Positions 9,103-22,347 are shown, counted from the first letter of the stretch. The stretch: DNA of 64,000 nt from Spiroplasma endosymbiont of Cantharis nigra (GCF_964019925.1 NZ_OZ026470.1:124001-188000), one strand, 5' to 3'. Numbers and translations: made by a program. Notes: generated from the sequence alone by a model not told the origin.

Positions 9103-10167
9103 ATGAAAAAAGACTTATTAAACAAAATTTTAAAAGAAACAGATGCAGATGCAATTTTATTATATTCACCTCAAAATAGATATTGATTTTCAAGATTTCA
9201 TTCATCATTAGGATATATTTTATATACAAAGAATAAGTCTTACTTATTTGTAGATGGTAGATATATTACGGCTGCAGGAAACTCAAAGTTATTAATAAAT
9301 ATTGATGAAATAGTTGAATTTGGAAAATTGTATGACTTATTAAATAATAAAATTAAGGAAAATAATGTAAAAACCATTGTATATGAAAGTGATTGAGTTT
9401 TTGTCAAAGAAGCTCAAATTTTTCAAAAGCATTTAAAAGCAGAAGTTATTTCACATAATTTTGATGCAATAAGAATGGTTAAAGAAAAATGAGAAATTGA
9501 TCAAATTAGAGAAGCTTGTGATATCACTCATAAAGTTTTTTTGGAAGTATTAGATTTTGTTAAACCAGGTATCAGTGAAAAACAATTAGCAAGATTTGTA
9601 AGTGATTCATTTTTAAAAAATGGAGCTGAGAAATTAAGTTTTGATACAATTGTGGCTAGTGGTGAAAATGGAAGTATGCCTCATGCAGTACCAACTGATA
9701 AAATAATTGCTGAAGGAGATTTTGTCACATTAGATATGGGATGTTACTATAATGGCTATTGTTCTGATCAAACAAGAACATTTGCTGTTGGAAATTCAAA
9801 TAATGAAAAGTTAAAAGAAATCTATGAAATAGTTTATCAATCACAACAGTTAGGAATTGAAAGTATTAAACCAGGAATTAAGGGAAATGAAGTACATAAA
9901 ATTTGTTATGACTATATAGAGTCTAAAGGTTATGGTCAATATTTTACTCACGGAACTGGTCATGGTTTAGGAATTGAAATTCACGAAGAGCCTTATAATT
10001 CAGTTGCAGGAGATAAAACTTTGCAAGAAGGTATGTGTGTAACTGTTGAACCAGGAATTTATATTCCTGGAATTGGGGGAGTAAGAATTGAAGATGATAT
10101 CTTAGTTACAAAAACTGGTTATGAATTCTTAACAACACCATTGAGAGAATTACAAGTAGTTAAATAA
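9103..10167 (+). CDS. pepP: Xaa-Pro aminopeptidase (M24 metallopeptidase)
   Basis: A 354-residue M24B enzyme that removes N-terminal residues preceding proline. It has an N-terminal creatinase-like domain and a C-terminal pita-bread domain with the metal ligands in LDMGCYYNGYCSDQTRTF (two Asp), HGTGHGLGIEIHEEP (His, Glu) and TVEPGIYIPGIGGVRIEDD (Glu). AAGGAG precedes the ATG. It lies directly upstream of uppS with no clear terminator between. Confidence 0.94.
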
Positions 10168-10182
10168 AAAAGAGGGATATTC

Positions 10183-10899
10183 ATTAAAAAATTAGAACAT
10201 GTTGCTTTCATTTTAGATGGTAATGGAAGATGGGCAAAAGAAAAAAATAAGCAAAGAACTTATGGGCATAAAATTGGCATGGAAAATATTTATCCAACAA
10301 TTTTGGATGCAAAAAACTATGGTATAAAATATGTTTCAATGTTTTGTTTTTCAACAGAAAATTGAAAAAGACCACAACAAGAAGTTAATTATTTAATGCA
10401 ATTTCCATCTGAAATTTTTTCAAAAAAACAACAAGAAAAATATTTAAAAGAAGGTATTAAAGTTGTATGAATTGGTAGAAGAAATATAGTACCTGAAAAA
10501 ACTCGAAAAGCTTTAGAAGAAATGGAAGAAAAAACTAAAGAGGCAAATCAAATTATTGTTCACATTGCTTTAGATTATGGTTCTTTTGAAGAGGTGGAAA
10601 ATTGTTTTAAAATAGTGTTTAATGATATTAATAGTAAAAAATTATCAATTGAAGATTTTTCTATTAATACAGTTATAGATAATTTATATACAAAAAATGC
10701 TCCTCAAATAGATTTACTAATTAGAACTGGTGGGGAAAAAAGATTGAGTAATTTTATGTTACTTCAATTAGCTTATGCAGAACTATATTTTGTAGATACA
10801 TATTGACCAGACTTTAAAAAAAACGATTTAAAATTAGCTATTGAAGAATATAATAATAGAAATAGGAGATTTGGGGTTATTCAAGATGAAAAAAAATAA
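10183..10899 (+). CDS. uppS: Undecaprenyl (polyprenyl) diphosphate synthase, ATT start
   Basis: A 238-residue cis-prenyltransferase. The catalytic block HVAFILDGNGRWA lies within the first 20 residues and the C-terminal motif RTGGEKRLSNFMLLQLAYAE is intact, with G in place of the usual S. No ATG, GTG or TTG is available before the conserved block. ATT at 10183 has a GAGGG site six bases upstream and is the best start, as code 4 allows. In a wall-less cell its product may serve as a lipid carrier other than for murein. It overlaps cdsA. Confidence 0.9.
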
Positions 10900-11998
10900 A
10901 GATAAAAATGAGTTTGAAATGCCTGAAACAGTTGAAGTTACTCCAGATATAAATGGTGAAATTGGTAAAAATCGTTTCAAACTTCCATCTGCTAAACGTA
11001 ATTTTAAAATAAGAGTTCTTTCAACAATAGTACTTTTAGCATTACTTTTAGGTTTTGTTGTTTCTGGAGCAATATATACTTCATTGAAAACTTATACAGA
11101 TTTAAATGCTGAAGCTGCTTCATATACTTCAATCATTCTAACTATTGGTTTACTTTGAATATGTATGTTTGAAATGAATAAAACAATGGGATTTAAAAAA
11201 TGATATTATCAAGTGCTAATGAATATGTTTGCTTCAGCAATATTTATTTTTCCTTTAAGTTTTCAAATGTATAATTTCTCATTCTACAGATCAATGAGTT
11301 TGGATACATGATTAAAAGCATGACAATTTCCACTTTTAGTTACAATTTATTTGATTGTGACAATTATAGTTGGATTTGCTGATAAGAAAATTGATGTTAA
11401 AAATGCTTTAATAAACTTTGTTATGACAATGGTTATAATTATGGGATTAAAAGCATTTTCAATTTCTTCTTTAGGATTAGTAGAAACAATTAATTCAGAA
11501 ACTAATGAAGTTAAATTTAGTGCCAGATTCTCATTTGTTACAATTGTTTGAATTTGAATGATGATTATTTTAAGTGATTCATTCCAATATATTGGTGGAA
11601 TGAGATTTGGAAAAACTAAATTAAGTCCAAATATAAGTCCTAAAAAAACTTGAGAGGGTGCTTTAATTGGACTTGGAGTTGCTGCAGGTTCTGGAATTAT
11701 CTTTGCAATGATTTTTAAATTTGCACCACCACTACAAAACTTTCAACCATTAAGAGAACCAATGCAATCATTGGGTGGTCAATCAATTGCTCTTGAAATA
11801 ATTGTTTATATCTTATTGGCAATTGTCTTTCCAATAATTGGATTGTTTGGAGATTTATTATTTTCATGAGTTAAAAGACAAGTTAACATTAAAGATTACT
11901 CAAACCTAATTCCAGGTCATGGTGGTGCTTTAGATCGAATGGATTCAATCTTATTTTCATTATTTATATTATTTATCTTTATTAGTAGTGTTGCCTAA
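10886..11998 (+). CDS. cdsA: Phosphatidate cytidylyltransferase
   Basis: Makes CDP-diacylglycerol from phosphatidate and CTP in the membrane. The 370-residue protein has several hydrophobic segments and the C-terminal CdsA signature ([19 protein letters not shown], then GGALDR). It starts inside the end of uppS (ATG 10886) and carries a charged N-terminal extension of about 45 residues before the first membrane helix. It belongs to the classical uppS-cdsA-dxr-rseP order. Confidence 0.94.
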
Positions 11999-12003
11999 TT
12001 AAA

Positions 12004-13128
12004 GTGAAAAATATTGTATTATTTGGAGCTTCAGGAAATATTGGTCAACAATGCATAGAATTATTGCAAGAAAATAAAGATAAATTTAATTTAATAGCTT
12101 TGAGTGTTGGTGAAAATGATTCAAAAATTGAATCTTTTTTACTTTCTTTCCCAGCAATTAAAAAAGTATATTCAAAAAAGGAATTAAAATATTTAAAACT
12201 AAAATATCCAAAGGTTGATTTTTTAACAAATAATATTTTAGATATTTTTAGCAAGGATGATGAAATAATTATTAATGCTTTAAGTGGCTTTTATGGTTTA
12301 CAAGTTACATTAAAAACAATTGAAAATAACTTAGTCTTATTAAATGCAAATAAAGAATCATTTGTTACTGCTGGAAACTTAATAAATAATATGTTAAAAA
12401 AAAGTGAGACAAAAATATATCCTTTAGATTCAGAACATTGTGCAATTTTTCAATGTCTAGAAAAAGAAAATCAAGCAAAAGTTTTATTTATAACAGCATC
12501 AGGGGGAAGTTTTAGAAACTTAACTTTACAAGAAACTAAAAAAGTAAGTTTAGCTAAAGCTCTAAAACATCCTAATTGAAATATGGGTTCAAAAATAACT
12601 ATTGATAGTTCAACAATGTTTAATAAGGCTTTTGAAATCCTTGAAGCTTATCATTTATTTGGAATTAAAAACATTATAACTTTATTACATCCTCAATCAA
12701 TAATTCATTCAATGGTTGGTTATAATGATGGGTCAATAAAAGCACAACTTTCGCTCCCTGATATGAAACAAGTGATAAATTATTTTTTACACTTTCCTAA
12801 AAAAAATTCATATTATAAGCAAAAAGAAATAGATTTTAATGATTTAATAAGATTAGATTTAAAAGAAATTGACCAAGATAGATTTAAACCAATTAAGTTT
12901 GCTTTACAGTGTTTGGAGTTAAATAATTCAAAATCAATTGCTTTAAATGCGGCAAATGAAATATGTGTTGAATACTTTTTAAAGGAAAAAATAAATTTCT
13001 ATCAAATAACTGAAATAGTTGAAAAAATATTTAAGGAATGTGAAAATATTGAATTAATAAGTTATGAAGAAATACTAAAATATGACAAAATTATTAGAGA
13101 AAAAACAATTAAAAGAATTGAGGGATAA
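12004..13128 (+). CDS. dxr: 1-deoxy-D-xylulose 5-phosphate reductoisomerase
   Basis: The committed enzyme of the MEP isoprenoid pathway, 374 residues. The NADPH site is LFGASGNIGQQ near the N-terminus. The catalytic region contains SEHCAIFQCL, TASGGSFRN and the substrate loop [24 protein letters not shown]. The start is GTG at 12004, six bases after cdsA. Together with ispH at 38 kb it shows that the MEP route is present and supplies UppS. Confidence 0.95.
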
Positions 13129-13130
13129 AT

Positions 13131-14372
13131 ATGAATGAAGTTAGTAGTGGAATGGTAGTTCTAGCTTTCTTTATAGGAATAGTGATTATGCTTTTACTAA
13201 TTACTATTCATGAATTAGGACATTTAATTTTAGCTAAAGTTGCTAAAGCATATGTCTATGAATTTTCAATTGGATTTGGTCCTAGACTTTTTGTTATCAA
13301 AGGCAAGGAAACTTGAATCTCAATAAGAGCATTTCCTCTAGGGGGATATTGTTCAATTGCTTCAGATAAAAGTGATCCACCAAAAGATAGAGAAGATATT
13401 GTAGTTCCTGATGAGAGAAAATTAGATTATATTGCTAGATGAAAAAAAATGTTTTTTATTTTAGCAGGACCTGCTATGAATTTATTTGTGGCCTTACTTT
13501 TATTTACAACCATTTTTGCAGCGGTAGGTGCTAAAAAAAATGACATGACTTATTTTGGAGCAATTTATGATCAAAATAAAATAGCTGCGCAAGCTATTTT
13601 AGAAAATGAAACACAAACAGAAAATAATATTAATTATATCGGTCAAGAATATATCATTTGAGGATGAAAAATGACGGCAACAGAAGAAACAAAAGAAGTT
13701 ATTCTTTTTGATAATATCTGTAGTGATTTAGAAAGTACAAGAGAATGTAATGCTAAAATAAATGAAGTTGATAATCAAAAAGCTGTCAGTTATACAAAGA
13801 CAGTTTATAACTTCATTGATAATTTACCTCTTTCAAAAGATAAAGAGAATGTTAAAATTCAATTTATGTATAAAAAAGTTGATCCATATAGTGGAGTTGC
13901 TTTAAAAAATTATGAGCAGGGAAAATTGACACAATTAAAAGAATTTGAACCAGCAAGTAGTATTGGAATTAGTGCTCCAAGTAGAATTTATAAAACAACA
14001 GCTCAAGCATATGGTGCTGGTTGGGGTGAAACATTTAAGGCTTCTATTTCAATTTTAGAAGCATTTGGAAATATATTTACAGGTAAATTTTCAAATCTAG
14101 TAGGACCAGTTGGAGTTGCTAAACAAACAGCAACTTTACTTTCAAGTCCTGAACAGTTCTTTATTTATGTGGCTACAATTAGTGCAAATCTATTCATCTT
14201 AAACTTAATTTTCATACCACCACTTGATGGATATAGATTACTTGAAAATTTTATTGAGATGGTTATAAGAAAAGAGTTGCCAACAAAATATAAAGTAATT
14301 GTTAATGCAACGGGAGCTATTTTATTTTTAATATTGTTTATAATGATAACAATTAAAGATTTCATAGTATAA
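13131..14372 (+). CDS. rseP: Site-2 membrane metalloprotease RseP/RasP type
   Basis: A 413-residue intramembrane zinc protease of family M50. The zinc motif HELGH is in the first membrane segment, a PDZ-like extracytoplasmic region lies in the middle, and the second ligand motif is IFIPPLDGYRLLEN in the C-terminal membrane part. It would cut transmembrane substrates such as anti-sigma factors or residual signal peptides. It starts three bases after dxr. The proS gene often found between rseP and polC is absent here. Confidence 0.93.
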
Positions 14373-14397
14373 ATATATAAAAGGGGGAAAAATAAAT

Positions 14398-17300
14398 ATG
14401 CATAAACAAATTAAGGATCTGTTTGATAGTTTAAACGTTTTTTTAAATTCAGATGAAGAAGCATATTTTGAGCAAGCCCATTTTTATAAAGAAGCTGAGT
14501 TTAGTCAAAGTGCAAATAAATTAAGAGTCTTTATTAAAATTAAAGATTTTTTACCAATTCATTTATTACATAAAATTGAAACTATTATGTTAATAAATAC
14601 ATTAGTTTCTACAAAATTAAATTTTTGAGTAGAAAATGAATTATACTCAAAGGAATTAATTTGAAACCATATTGAGTATGTAAAAGAACAAAAAGCAGAA
14701 GTAAAAACAGGTACTATTAAAATTCTTTCACCATCAAATGTTGATTATATAGAAGAACATAGAATGGTATTTTTTAATGTATCAAATGAAACTGAAAAAT
14801 CACTTTTAGAAGAACATAAACAATATTATAAAAATAAATTATTAAAATATGGTTTTAGAGATATTGATTTAGAAATTAGAGTAAAAGAAAATTTAGAAAA
14901 TGATGTTTTGGAATCAATTAGAGAAAAGTATCAAAAGGCAGCTGAATATATCCCAGATACTCAAAAAAGTAATTTTGAAACTCAAAGTCTCTCATCATCT
15001 GTAAAGTATAAATATAAATCAAATAATGATATTTTAAATACACCAACCTATGAATCAATAATTGATTTGGAAGAAGATGCTCAAAATGTAACAATTCATG
15101 GAGAAGTTATTTCTAAGAATATTAGAAAATCAAAAGCTGGAAGAAATGTTTATAATATTGCAATTACTGATGGAACCTCATCTGTAATGTGTATTTTCTT
15201 TCAAAGAAATAATGACCCAACTTTTTTTGATGAAATAACAGAAGAAACAAAAAGTAGTTTAATGGGCTTTGAAAACCAAATTATAAATAAGGGTGATTGA
15301 GTTTCATTTAATGGAAACTTCAATTATTCTTCTTTTGATAAAAGTTATATTTTTTATATTAGTAAATATAAAAAAATTGAGTCTAAAACAGTCTATAGAA
15401 AAGATGATGCAAAAGTTAAAAGAGTTGAACTTCACACTCATACAAAAATGTCAGTTATGGATGGTGTAAGTAGTGCCAAAGATTATATTGAGTGTGCAAA
15501 AAGATTTGGGTGAAAAGCAATTGCAATAACAGATCACTTAAATGTACAAACTTTCCCTGAGGCTTATTATTCTTTATTAAATGTTAATAAGGGAGTAAGC
15601 GACGAAGAAAAAATTAAATTAATATATGGAAGTGAACTTGTCATGTTAAATGATGAGTCATGAGTTGTAAAAAACCCAAAAGGTAAAAAGTTAAGAGAAG
15701 CTAAATTTGTTGTTTTCGACTTAGAAACAACTGGTCTTTCTCCAGAATTTGATGAGATCATTGAGTTTGGAGCTAATGTGTATGATTATGCAAAGGGAAC
15801 TTCAAAAAAGTATGATATTTTTATTAAACCTAAAAAGTCTTTAAAAAAATTTACAACTGATTTAACTGGTATTACAACTGAAATGTTAGAAGATAAAAAC
15901 TCAATTGAAGTTGAATTTAAAAATATAATGGATATTATTGAAGATGGTATTTTAGTTGCTCACAATGCCAATTTCGACTTTAATTTTTTACAAACATTTG
16001 CAAAAAAGCTTGGTTATGGAGAATTAAAAAATACAATTATAGATACATTGTCATTAGGAAGACTTTTACAACCAAGATTAAAAAATCATAGACTTGGAAC
16101 TGTTGCAAAGGCTTATCAAATTCTTTATGATGAAAAAATTGCTCACCGTGCTGATTATGATGCAGAGGTTTTAACTAATATGTATGAGCATATGTGAACA
16201 GAGGCTAAAAAAATAACTCCAATTGATATTGACAGTGATTGAAATAAATTTAATAAAGATAAATATGAAAATGAAAACTTTAGAAGAACAAGAGGTTATC
16301 ATATAAATGTTTTAGCAAAAAACCAAAAAGGTCTAAAGGATTTATATAAGTTAATTTCTCATTCGCATACTGAAAGTTTTTTAGGATCTCCAAAAGTCTT
16401 TCAATCAAAAATTTTAGAAGTTAGAAATGGAAATAATATTTTAATTGGAAGTGGTTGTGTTAATGGACTTGTTTTTGAAAATGCTAGAACAGGAACTTTT
16501 GAAATGTTAGAAAATGCTATACAATTTTTTGACTATATTGAAATTCAACCTTTAAGTGTGTATAAGAAATTAATTCAAACAGAAGATTTAACTAAGGAAG
16601 AATTAAAAAATATAATTCTTAAAATTATTGAAGTTGCAAAAAAACTAAATAAGCCAATAATTGCAACAAGTGATGCTCATTATGTAGAACCAAAACTTAA
16701 AAAAATTAGAGATATTTATATAAACACAAAAGGATTAGGTGGTGCTTATCATCCTCTTTATGACTTCAAACAAAGAGTTAAAGATAATCCAGATCAACAT
16801 TTGAGAACAACAAAAGAAATGCTTGAAGAATTTAAGTGATTAGAAAATAGTGAACTAATTAATGAAATTGTTCTTGAAAATCCAAATAAAATTGCTGATA
16901 TGATAGATGAAAATATAATTCCAATTAAAACAGGATCTTATCCTCCAAATATTGAAAACGTAGATAAATTATTAACAGACGAGTGTTATAAAAATGCAAA
17001 AATTCTTTATGGAGAAGAGTTACCTGAAATTGTAAAAGAAAGATTGGAAAAAGAGTTACTTTCAATTATTAAACATGGTTTTGCAGTTGTTTATTGAATT
17101 AGTCATTTACTTGTTAAAAAATCAAATGAAGATGGTTATTTAGTTGGAAGTCGTGGTTCTGTAGGAAGTTCATTTGTAGCAACAGTTGCACTTATTACAG
17201 AAGTTAATCCACTAAAGCCTCACTATAGATGCATAGAATGTAAATACTCTGATTTTAAGACCCCACAAGAAATTAAATGTGGTTATGATTTACCAGAAAG

Positions 17301-18849
17301 ACAATGTCCAAAATGTAATACAAAATTATTAGGTGATGGTCATGATATTCCTTTTGAGACTTTCTTAGGTTTTGATGGGGATAAAGTTCCAGATATTGAT
17401 TTAAATTTCTCAGGAGAGTATCAACCAATAGCTCATAATTTTACAAAAGAAATTTTTGGAGAAAATAATGTTTTTAGAGCAGGAACAATTTCTACTGTTG
17501 CTGAAAAAACAGCCTTTGGTTTTACAATGGGATATTTTGAAAAGCAAAATCTTGATTTTGATTTAATTAGAAGAGCAGAAATTGAACGATTAGCAGCTCT
17601 TTCTACTGGGGTTAAAAGAACAACAGGACAACATCCTGGGGGAATTATTATTCTACCAAAAGAATATGAAATTGAAGATTTTACCCCAGTAAATTATCCA
17701 GCAGATGATGAACAAAGTGATTGAAAAACAACTCATTTTGATTTCCATTCCATTCATGACAATTTACTAAAAATGGATATACTAGGTCACGTTGACCCAA
17801 CAGCTTTAAGAATGCTTTATGATTTAACTGGTTTTGATCCAATTAAAGTTCCAACAGATGACAAGGCGGTTTATTCTTTATTTTCTGAACTTTCAGCTTT
17901 AAATATTGAAGCTAATTCACTTCTGGGTGAAACTACAGGAGCAATTGGACTTCCTGAATTTGGAACACAGTTTGTTAGAAATATGTTGAAAGAAACGAAA
18001 CCAAAAAATTTTGCAGATTTAGTACAAATATCAGGATTAAGTCATGGAACAGATGTATATGTTGGAAATGCACAATCCCTAATTAAAGAGGGTGTAGCAA
18101 ATATTTCTCAAGTTATTGGATGTCGAGATGACATTATGGTTTACTTAATGGCTAAAGGTTTAGATTCATCTACTTCTTTTAATATTATGGAAAGTGTTAG
18201 AAAGGGAAAAGGTCTTTCAAAGGAATGAATTAATCTTATGAAAGAAAATAATATTCCCGAGTGATACATTAATAGTTGTTTAAAAATAAAATATATGTTT
18301 CCAAAAGCTCATGCTACTGCATATGTTTTGATGGCTTATCGTGTTGCTTGATATAAAATCTATTATCCAGAAGAATACTATGCTGTTTGATTTTCAACAA
18401 GAGCTGATTTCTTTGATTTGGAAACAGTATTAAAAGGAAAAGAAGCAATTATTAAAACAATGGAAGATATTAAAAGTAGACAAAATAATAAGTTGCCTGT
18501 AACGGCAAAAGAAAATGCAATGTTAACAATTTTTGAAGTTGTCTTAGAGATGCTTGCCAGAGGAATAGAAATTACAAATATTGATTTTAATATTTCTGAG
18601 GGAGAAAGATTTGTTATTATAAAAAATGATGAGGGAAAAAAATTATTAGTACCTTCATTTAACGTAATTGATTCATTAGGTTTTGCTGTGGCAAATTCAA
18701 TTGTAAATGCTCGAAGTGATAGACAAATAACAAGTGTTAATGATTTAAAATTGAGAACCCAAGTTACTCAAACTCAAATTGAAATTTTTAATAAATTAAA
18801 AATTACAGAAAAATTGAAAGATGATGAACAACTTTCATTTGACTTTTAA
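14398..18849 (+). CDS. polC: DNA polymerase III alpha subunit, PolC type
   Basis: The 1483-residue replicative polymerase of low-GC Gram-positives. In order it has an N-terminal domain, an OB fold near residues 220-300, a PHP domain ([14 protein letters not shown]) split by the DEDDh proofreading exonuclease ([20 protein letters not shown], then [10 protein letters not shown] and HRADYDAEV), a four-Cys zinc site (CIEC, CPKC) and the C-family polymerase core with [12 protein letters not shown]. The last residues QLSFDF look like a sliding-clamp binding motif. AAGGGGG precedes the ATG. Many in-frame TGA codons are Trp. Confidence 0.97.
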
Positions 18850-18920
18850 AATGAAAATCATTATCTTTTTTTATTTATTAACTTAAAATGCTATAAAATT
18901 AATTTATAAAAGAGGTAAAT

Positions 18921-19406
18921 ATGTCATTAGAGATTATTAAAAATAAATATTTAGAAAATATAAAAGAAATTCTTAAGGAGTGTGACTTTTTACTTTATGA
19001 ACTTAATATTGTGAATGATTTTGACTCAAAAGTACTACAGATTCTAGTAGAAAATCAAGATATTAGTAAAAAAAATATGGATTTTGATTTATTAATAAAA
19101 GCTAATGAGAATATCTCAAACTTTTTGGACAATATTAAGGAATTAGATGATACATATATTTTGGAAGTAGCCAGTGCTGGTGCTGAAAGAAATGTTAAAT
19201 CATTTGAAATATTAAAGCATAATATTGGTAGTTTCTTTTATTTAACAGTAAAAAAACCAATTGAAGTATTTACAGAATTTTCTGGAACTTTAACTGAAAT
19301 TAAAGGAGAAGAATTACTGTTTAGTTTTTTTATTAAAGGAAGACCTAAAAAAGTTAGTTTAAAATGAACGGATATTGAATTTATAAGATTCGCTGTTAAA
19401 TTTTAA
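18921..19406 (+). CDS. rimP: Ribosome maturation factor RimP
   Basis: A 161-residue protein needed for 30S maturation. The core LEVASAGAERNVKSFE corresponds to the family's EVSSPGxxRxL block with Ala for Pro, and the C-terminal part resembles the Sm-like fold. It follows polC by 70 bases after a weak hairpin. In most Firmicutes and Mollicutes nusA follows at once; here a peptide exporter does. Confidence 0.85.
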
Positions 19407-19424
19407 TTTAACTTTTTTTATTTT
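19395..19424 (+). terminator. Terminator overlapping the end of rimP
   Basis: GTTAAAT and ATTTAAC pair around a T-rich loop and are followed by seven T; the rimP stop lies inside. Confidence 0.6.
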
Positions 19425-19452
19425 TTAAGCGATAAATTAAATGGTGATAAAA

Positions 19453-21480
19453 TTGGAATATAAATTTTCAATACAAAAAAGTGAAAATGATTGTGGCATA
19501 GCAGTATCAACTATGTTAATAAATTATTATCATAGTAAAAATTTTGGAATTAAAGAAGTTAAATTTGATAATTCTTTAAGTGATGATATGTTGAGTTTAT
19601 ATGATATGGAGCAACTTTTAAATAATTATAATATTGAGATGACTTCCTATGCATGTAATTATGAAGAATTTAAAACTATAGAGATTACAAATCCAATAAT
19701 TTTAAATGTTTTAAATAAAGAAAAAAATGAGCACTTTATAATTATTTATAAAAAAAGAAAAAATAATTATTTGGTTGCAGACTCCAATTTGAAAGATCTA
19801 AAGTGATTGAGTGAAGAGGAATTAGAACATAGTTATCAGGGTTTTTTATCTTTAACAAAACCATATAATAAAATAAAATTTAAATCAAAAACAATTTTGA
19901 ATTGATTTACTTTTATTAAACAATTTAAAATAGAAATATTTATGTTATTTTTAATATCTATTCTTTTAAATTTACTGATTTTAATTACAAATAATTTTTT
20001 AAAGATATATATGGATAATATTGCAATAAAAAACAATCAAGGAATGAAAATCCTTTTTCTGATTTTTTTATTTGTTTTTATTATTCAAGTCTCAATTTCT
20101 TATTTTATAAATAAAATAATTTTTAGTATTAAAACAAAAGTAAGTAAAAATATATTTGTTCTATTTAAAAATAAAATGATAAATTTAGATATTGAAAAGT
20201 TTAACTCTAACTCTAAAGAGGAATGATTAAAAAAACTTGAGTATATCAATCTTTTATCTGATTTTATTGTTAAATCTAGTATTTCTTTTCCTTTGGGATT
20301 AACTCTTTTTTTAATGTCTTCCATTTTTCTAATTTTAATTTCTCCTCTAATATTAACTTTGGTTTTAATTCAAAATACAATATCTGTTTTTCTCTCTGTG
20401 CTCTTATTTTTTATTTTAAAAGAATATAAAATCAAAAAAGAAAGAGAATTAATTAATTTTTCTTATAGTTATAGAGAAATCTTGGATGGGTTTGAAGAAA
20501 TAAAATATAAAAATATTGAAGAGGAAATAAAATCAATCAACTATAAAAACTTTAACTCTTCTGTAAAACAATCCAAAAATATTTTTAATTTAAATAATAA
20601 AGCAGAGTTAATTTTTTCCTTATTAAATAAAATATTTTTCTATTTAATATTTTATATTTCTATAATATATATAAATCAAAATAAATTTAGTGTAGCAGAC
20701 TTGTTATTTTATACTTCAATAAGCTTTTATATAAATATTTTTTTCAACCAATTAACAAGTTACATAGTTGATATGCAAGAAATAATAATTGCAGATAAAT
20801 CATTAAATTTTATTTTTTTAACTGAGAAAATTGAAAATGATTATATAGATATTAAGGAAATAAAAGCTATTGAAGCAAAAAGTTTATATAGTTATAAATC
20901 GGATAAATGTGCTTTAAATAATTTTAGTTTTAAATTTGATAAAAATACATTTGTTCATGGTAGAAGTGGAAGCGGGAAAACAACTCTGTTAAAAATACTA
21001 TCGGGACATTTCAAAAAATATGAAGGAGAGGTGTTACTAAATAATACTGTTAACACTAATAAAATTAATATAAAAACTTATCAGAAGAAAAATATTTATT
21101 TAGGTCAATATGATTATTTATTTAAGGGAACAGTTTGAAATAATATTCAACAATTTAAAAATAAAATAAATTTAGATATACTAGAAAATTTTAAAATAAT
21201 AGAAATATTAGAAAGAAATAATATAGATATAAATAAAAAAATTTATGATAATGGAATAAATCTTAGTAAAGGTCAAAGGCAAATTATTAATTTTCTAAGT
21301 TTATTTTTTACTAATAAAGATTTATATTTAATTGATGAACCTTTAAGTAATGTTGATAAACATACTGCCTATTACTTATTTAAGTTATTTATGGAGTTAA
21401 AAAAAAGTTCTTTAATAATTATGTGCGATCATGATATTGCATATTCTAAATATTTTGAAAGTAGAGTAGAGGTGATTTAA
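19453..21480 (+). CDS. Peptidase-containing ABC exporter (C39 peptidase + permease + ATPase)
   Basis: A 675-residue protein in the LanT/ComA layout. The N-terminal C39 protease has Gln8, Cys14 (ENDCGIAV), His94 (NEHFIII) and Asp110 (LVADSN), so the catalytic set looks complete. A permease of about six helices follows, then an ATPase with GRSGSGKT, LSKGQRQ, LYLIDEP and CDHD. Such proteins cut double-glycine leaders and export the peptide. TTG 19453 is preferred over ATG 19441 because GGTGAT sits directly before it. No precursor peptide gene was seen beside it. A membrane protein overlaps its stop. Confidence 0.9.
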
Positions 21481-21857
21481 TGAAAAAATATTTGAGAGTG
21501 CATTTTTCCTTATTATTTATACTAGTGATTTTTATTATCAGCTTAGTTTTATTAAAAAAACAACAAATATACACTGGTTCAATTTTTATTCAAGAATATA
21601 TTAATGAAGATGGGACTATTAATGCTGATTTATATTTAATTAGCAATAATAGTTTGAATATAACTCTAATTGATTATATAATTTTAGAAACTAATCAAGG
21701 AAATATGTATGTTTATTCTTCTAATCTTGAGTATAGTAACTCTTTAATCAAGATAAACATAAATAATATAGGAAGTATAAAATATCCTTCAAATAATGTT
21801 TTAATATTTGGAGAAAAAATATCATTACTTTCTTATTTATTATCAAATGTTTTCTAA
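21480..21857 (+). CDS. Membrane-anchored partner of the C39 exporter, unknown family
   Basis: A 125-residue protein whose ATG overlaps the exporter's stop (TTTAATG). One hydrophobic N-terminal helix (about residues 8-25) is followed by a beta-rich external part beginning KKQQIYTGSIFIQE. The topology recalls a very short membrane-fusion (HlyD-like) accessory protein, but there is no clear domain match. Tight coupling suggests it helps the exporter fold, gate or deliver substrate. Confidence 0.65.
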   Translation: MKKYLRVHFSLLFILVIFIISLVLLKKQQIYTGSIFIQEYINEDGTINADLYLISNNSLNITLIDYIILETNQGNMYVYSSNLEYSNSLIKININNIGSIKYPSNNVLIFGEKISLLSYLLSNVF

Positions 21858-21873
21858 AAAAAGAGGAATTATT

Positions 21874-22347
21874 ATGAAGGATTTATTGGAATTTAACTAC
21901 AATACAGATGAGAATTTAAAAGGTTATGAAGTGCTTTTTAATAAATTATTAAAAGCTGCTAAACAAATATTAGATATTAATCAAAGTCTTAGTTTTTCAG
22001 TAAATTATATTGATGAAATTAAATCAAGACAACTTAATATGGAATATAGAGAAAAAGACTATGTAGGAGATGTAATTTCATTTCCTATTGATGATGATTT
22101 TGGTATATATAATCAACTAGATTTTAAAGAAGTGGGTGATATTTTTATAACATTTAGTGAAGCTAAAAATAAGGCATTAAAATATAAGCATAGTATTGAA
22201 GTTGAAATGGCTTGATTATTTGTTCATGGACTTTTACATATTTTAGGATATGATCATGAAATTAGCATAGAGGACGAAAAGGTTATGTTTGATTTAACAG
22301 ATAGAATTTTAGATAAAGAAAATATCAAGTATAAAATGTCATTTTAA
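21874..22347 (+). CDS. ybeY: Endoribonuclease YbeY
   Basis: A 157-residue metal-dependent RNase for 16S rRNA 3' maturation and ribosome quality control. The zinc motif is HGLLHILGYDHE (three His). ATG 21874 is chosen because AAAGAGGAA lies upstream and the family length is met; the frame extends further 5' only into the preceding gene. It begins the conserved ybeY-dgkA-cdd-era set. Confidence 0.95.

Noticed and set aside
14398..18849. Apparent chain of broken genes across polC
   Set aside because: All breaks are TGA codons read as Trp; the frame is continuous under code 4 and no frameshift is needed.
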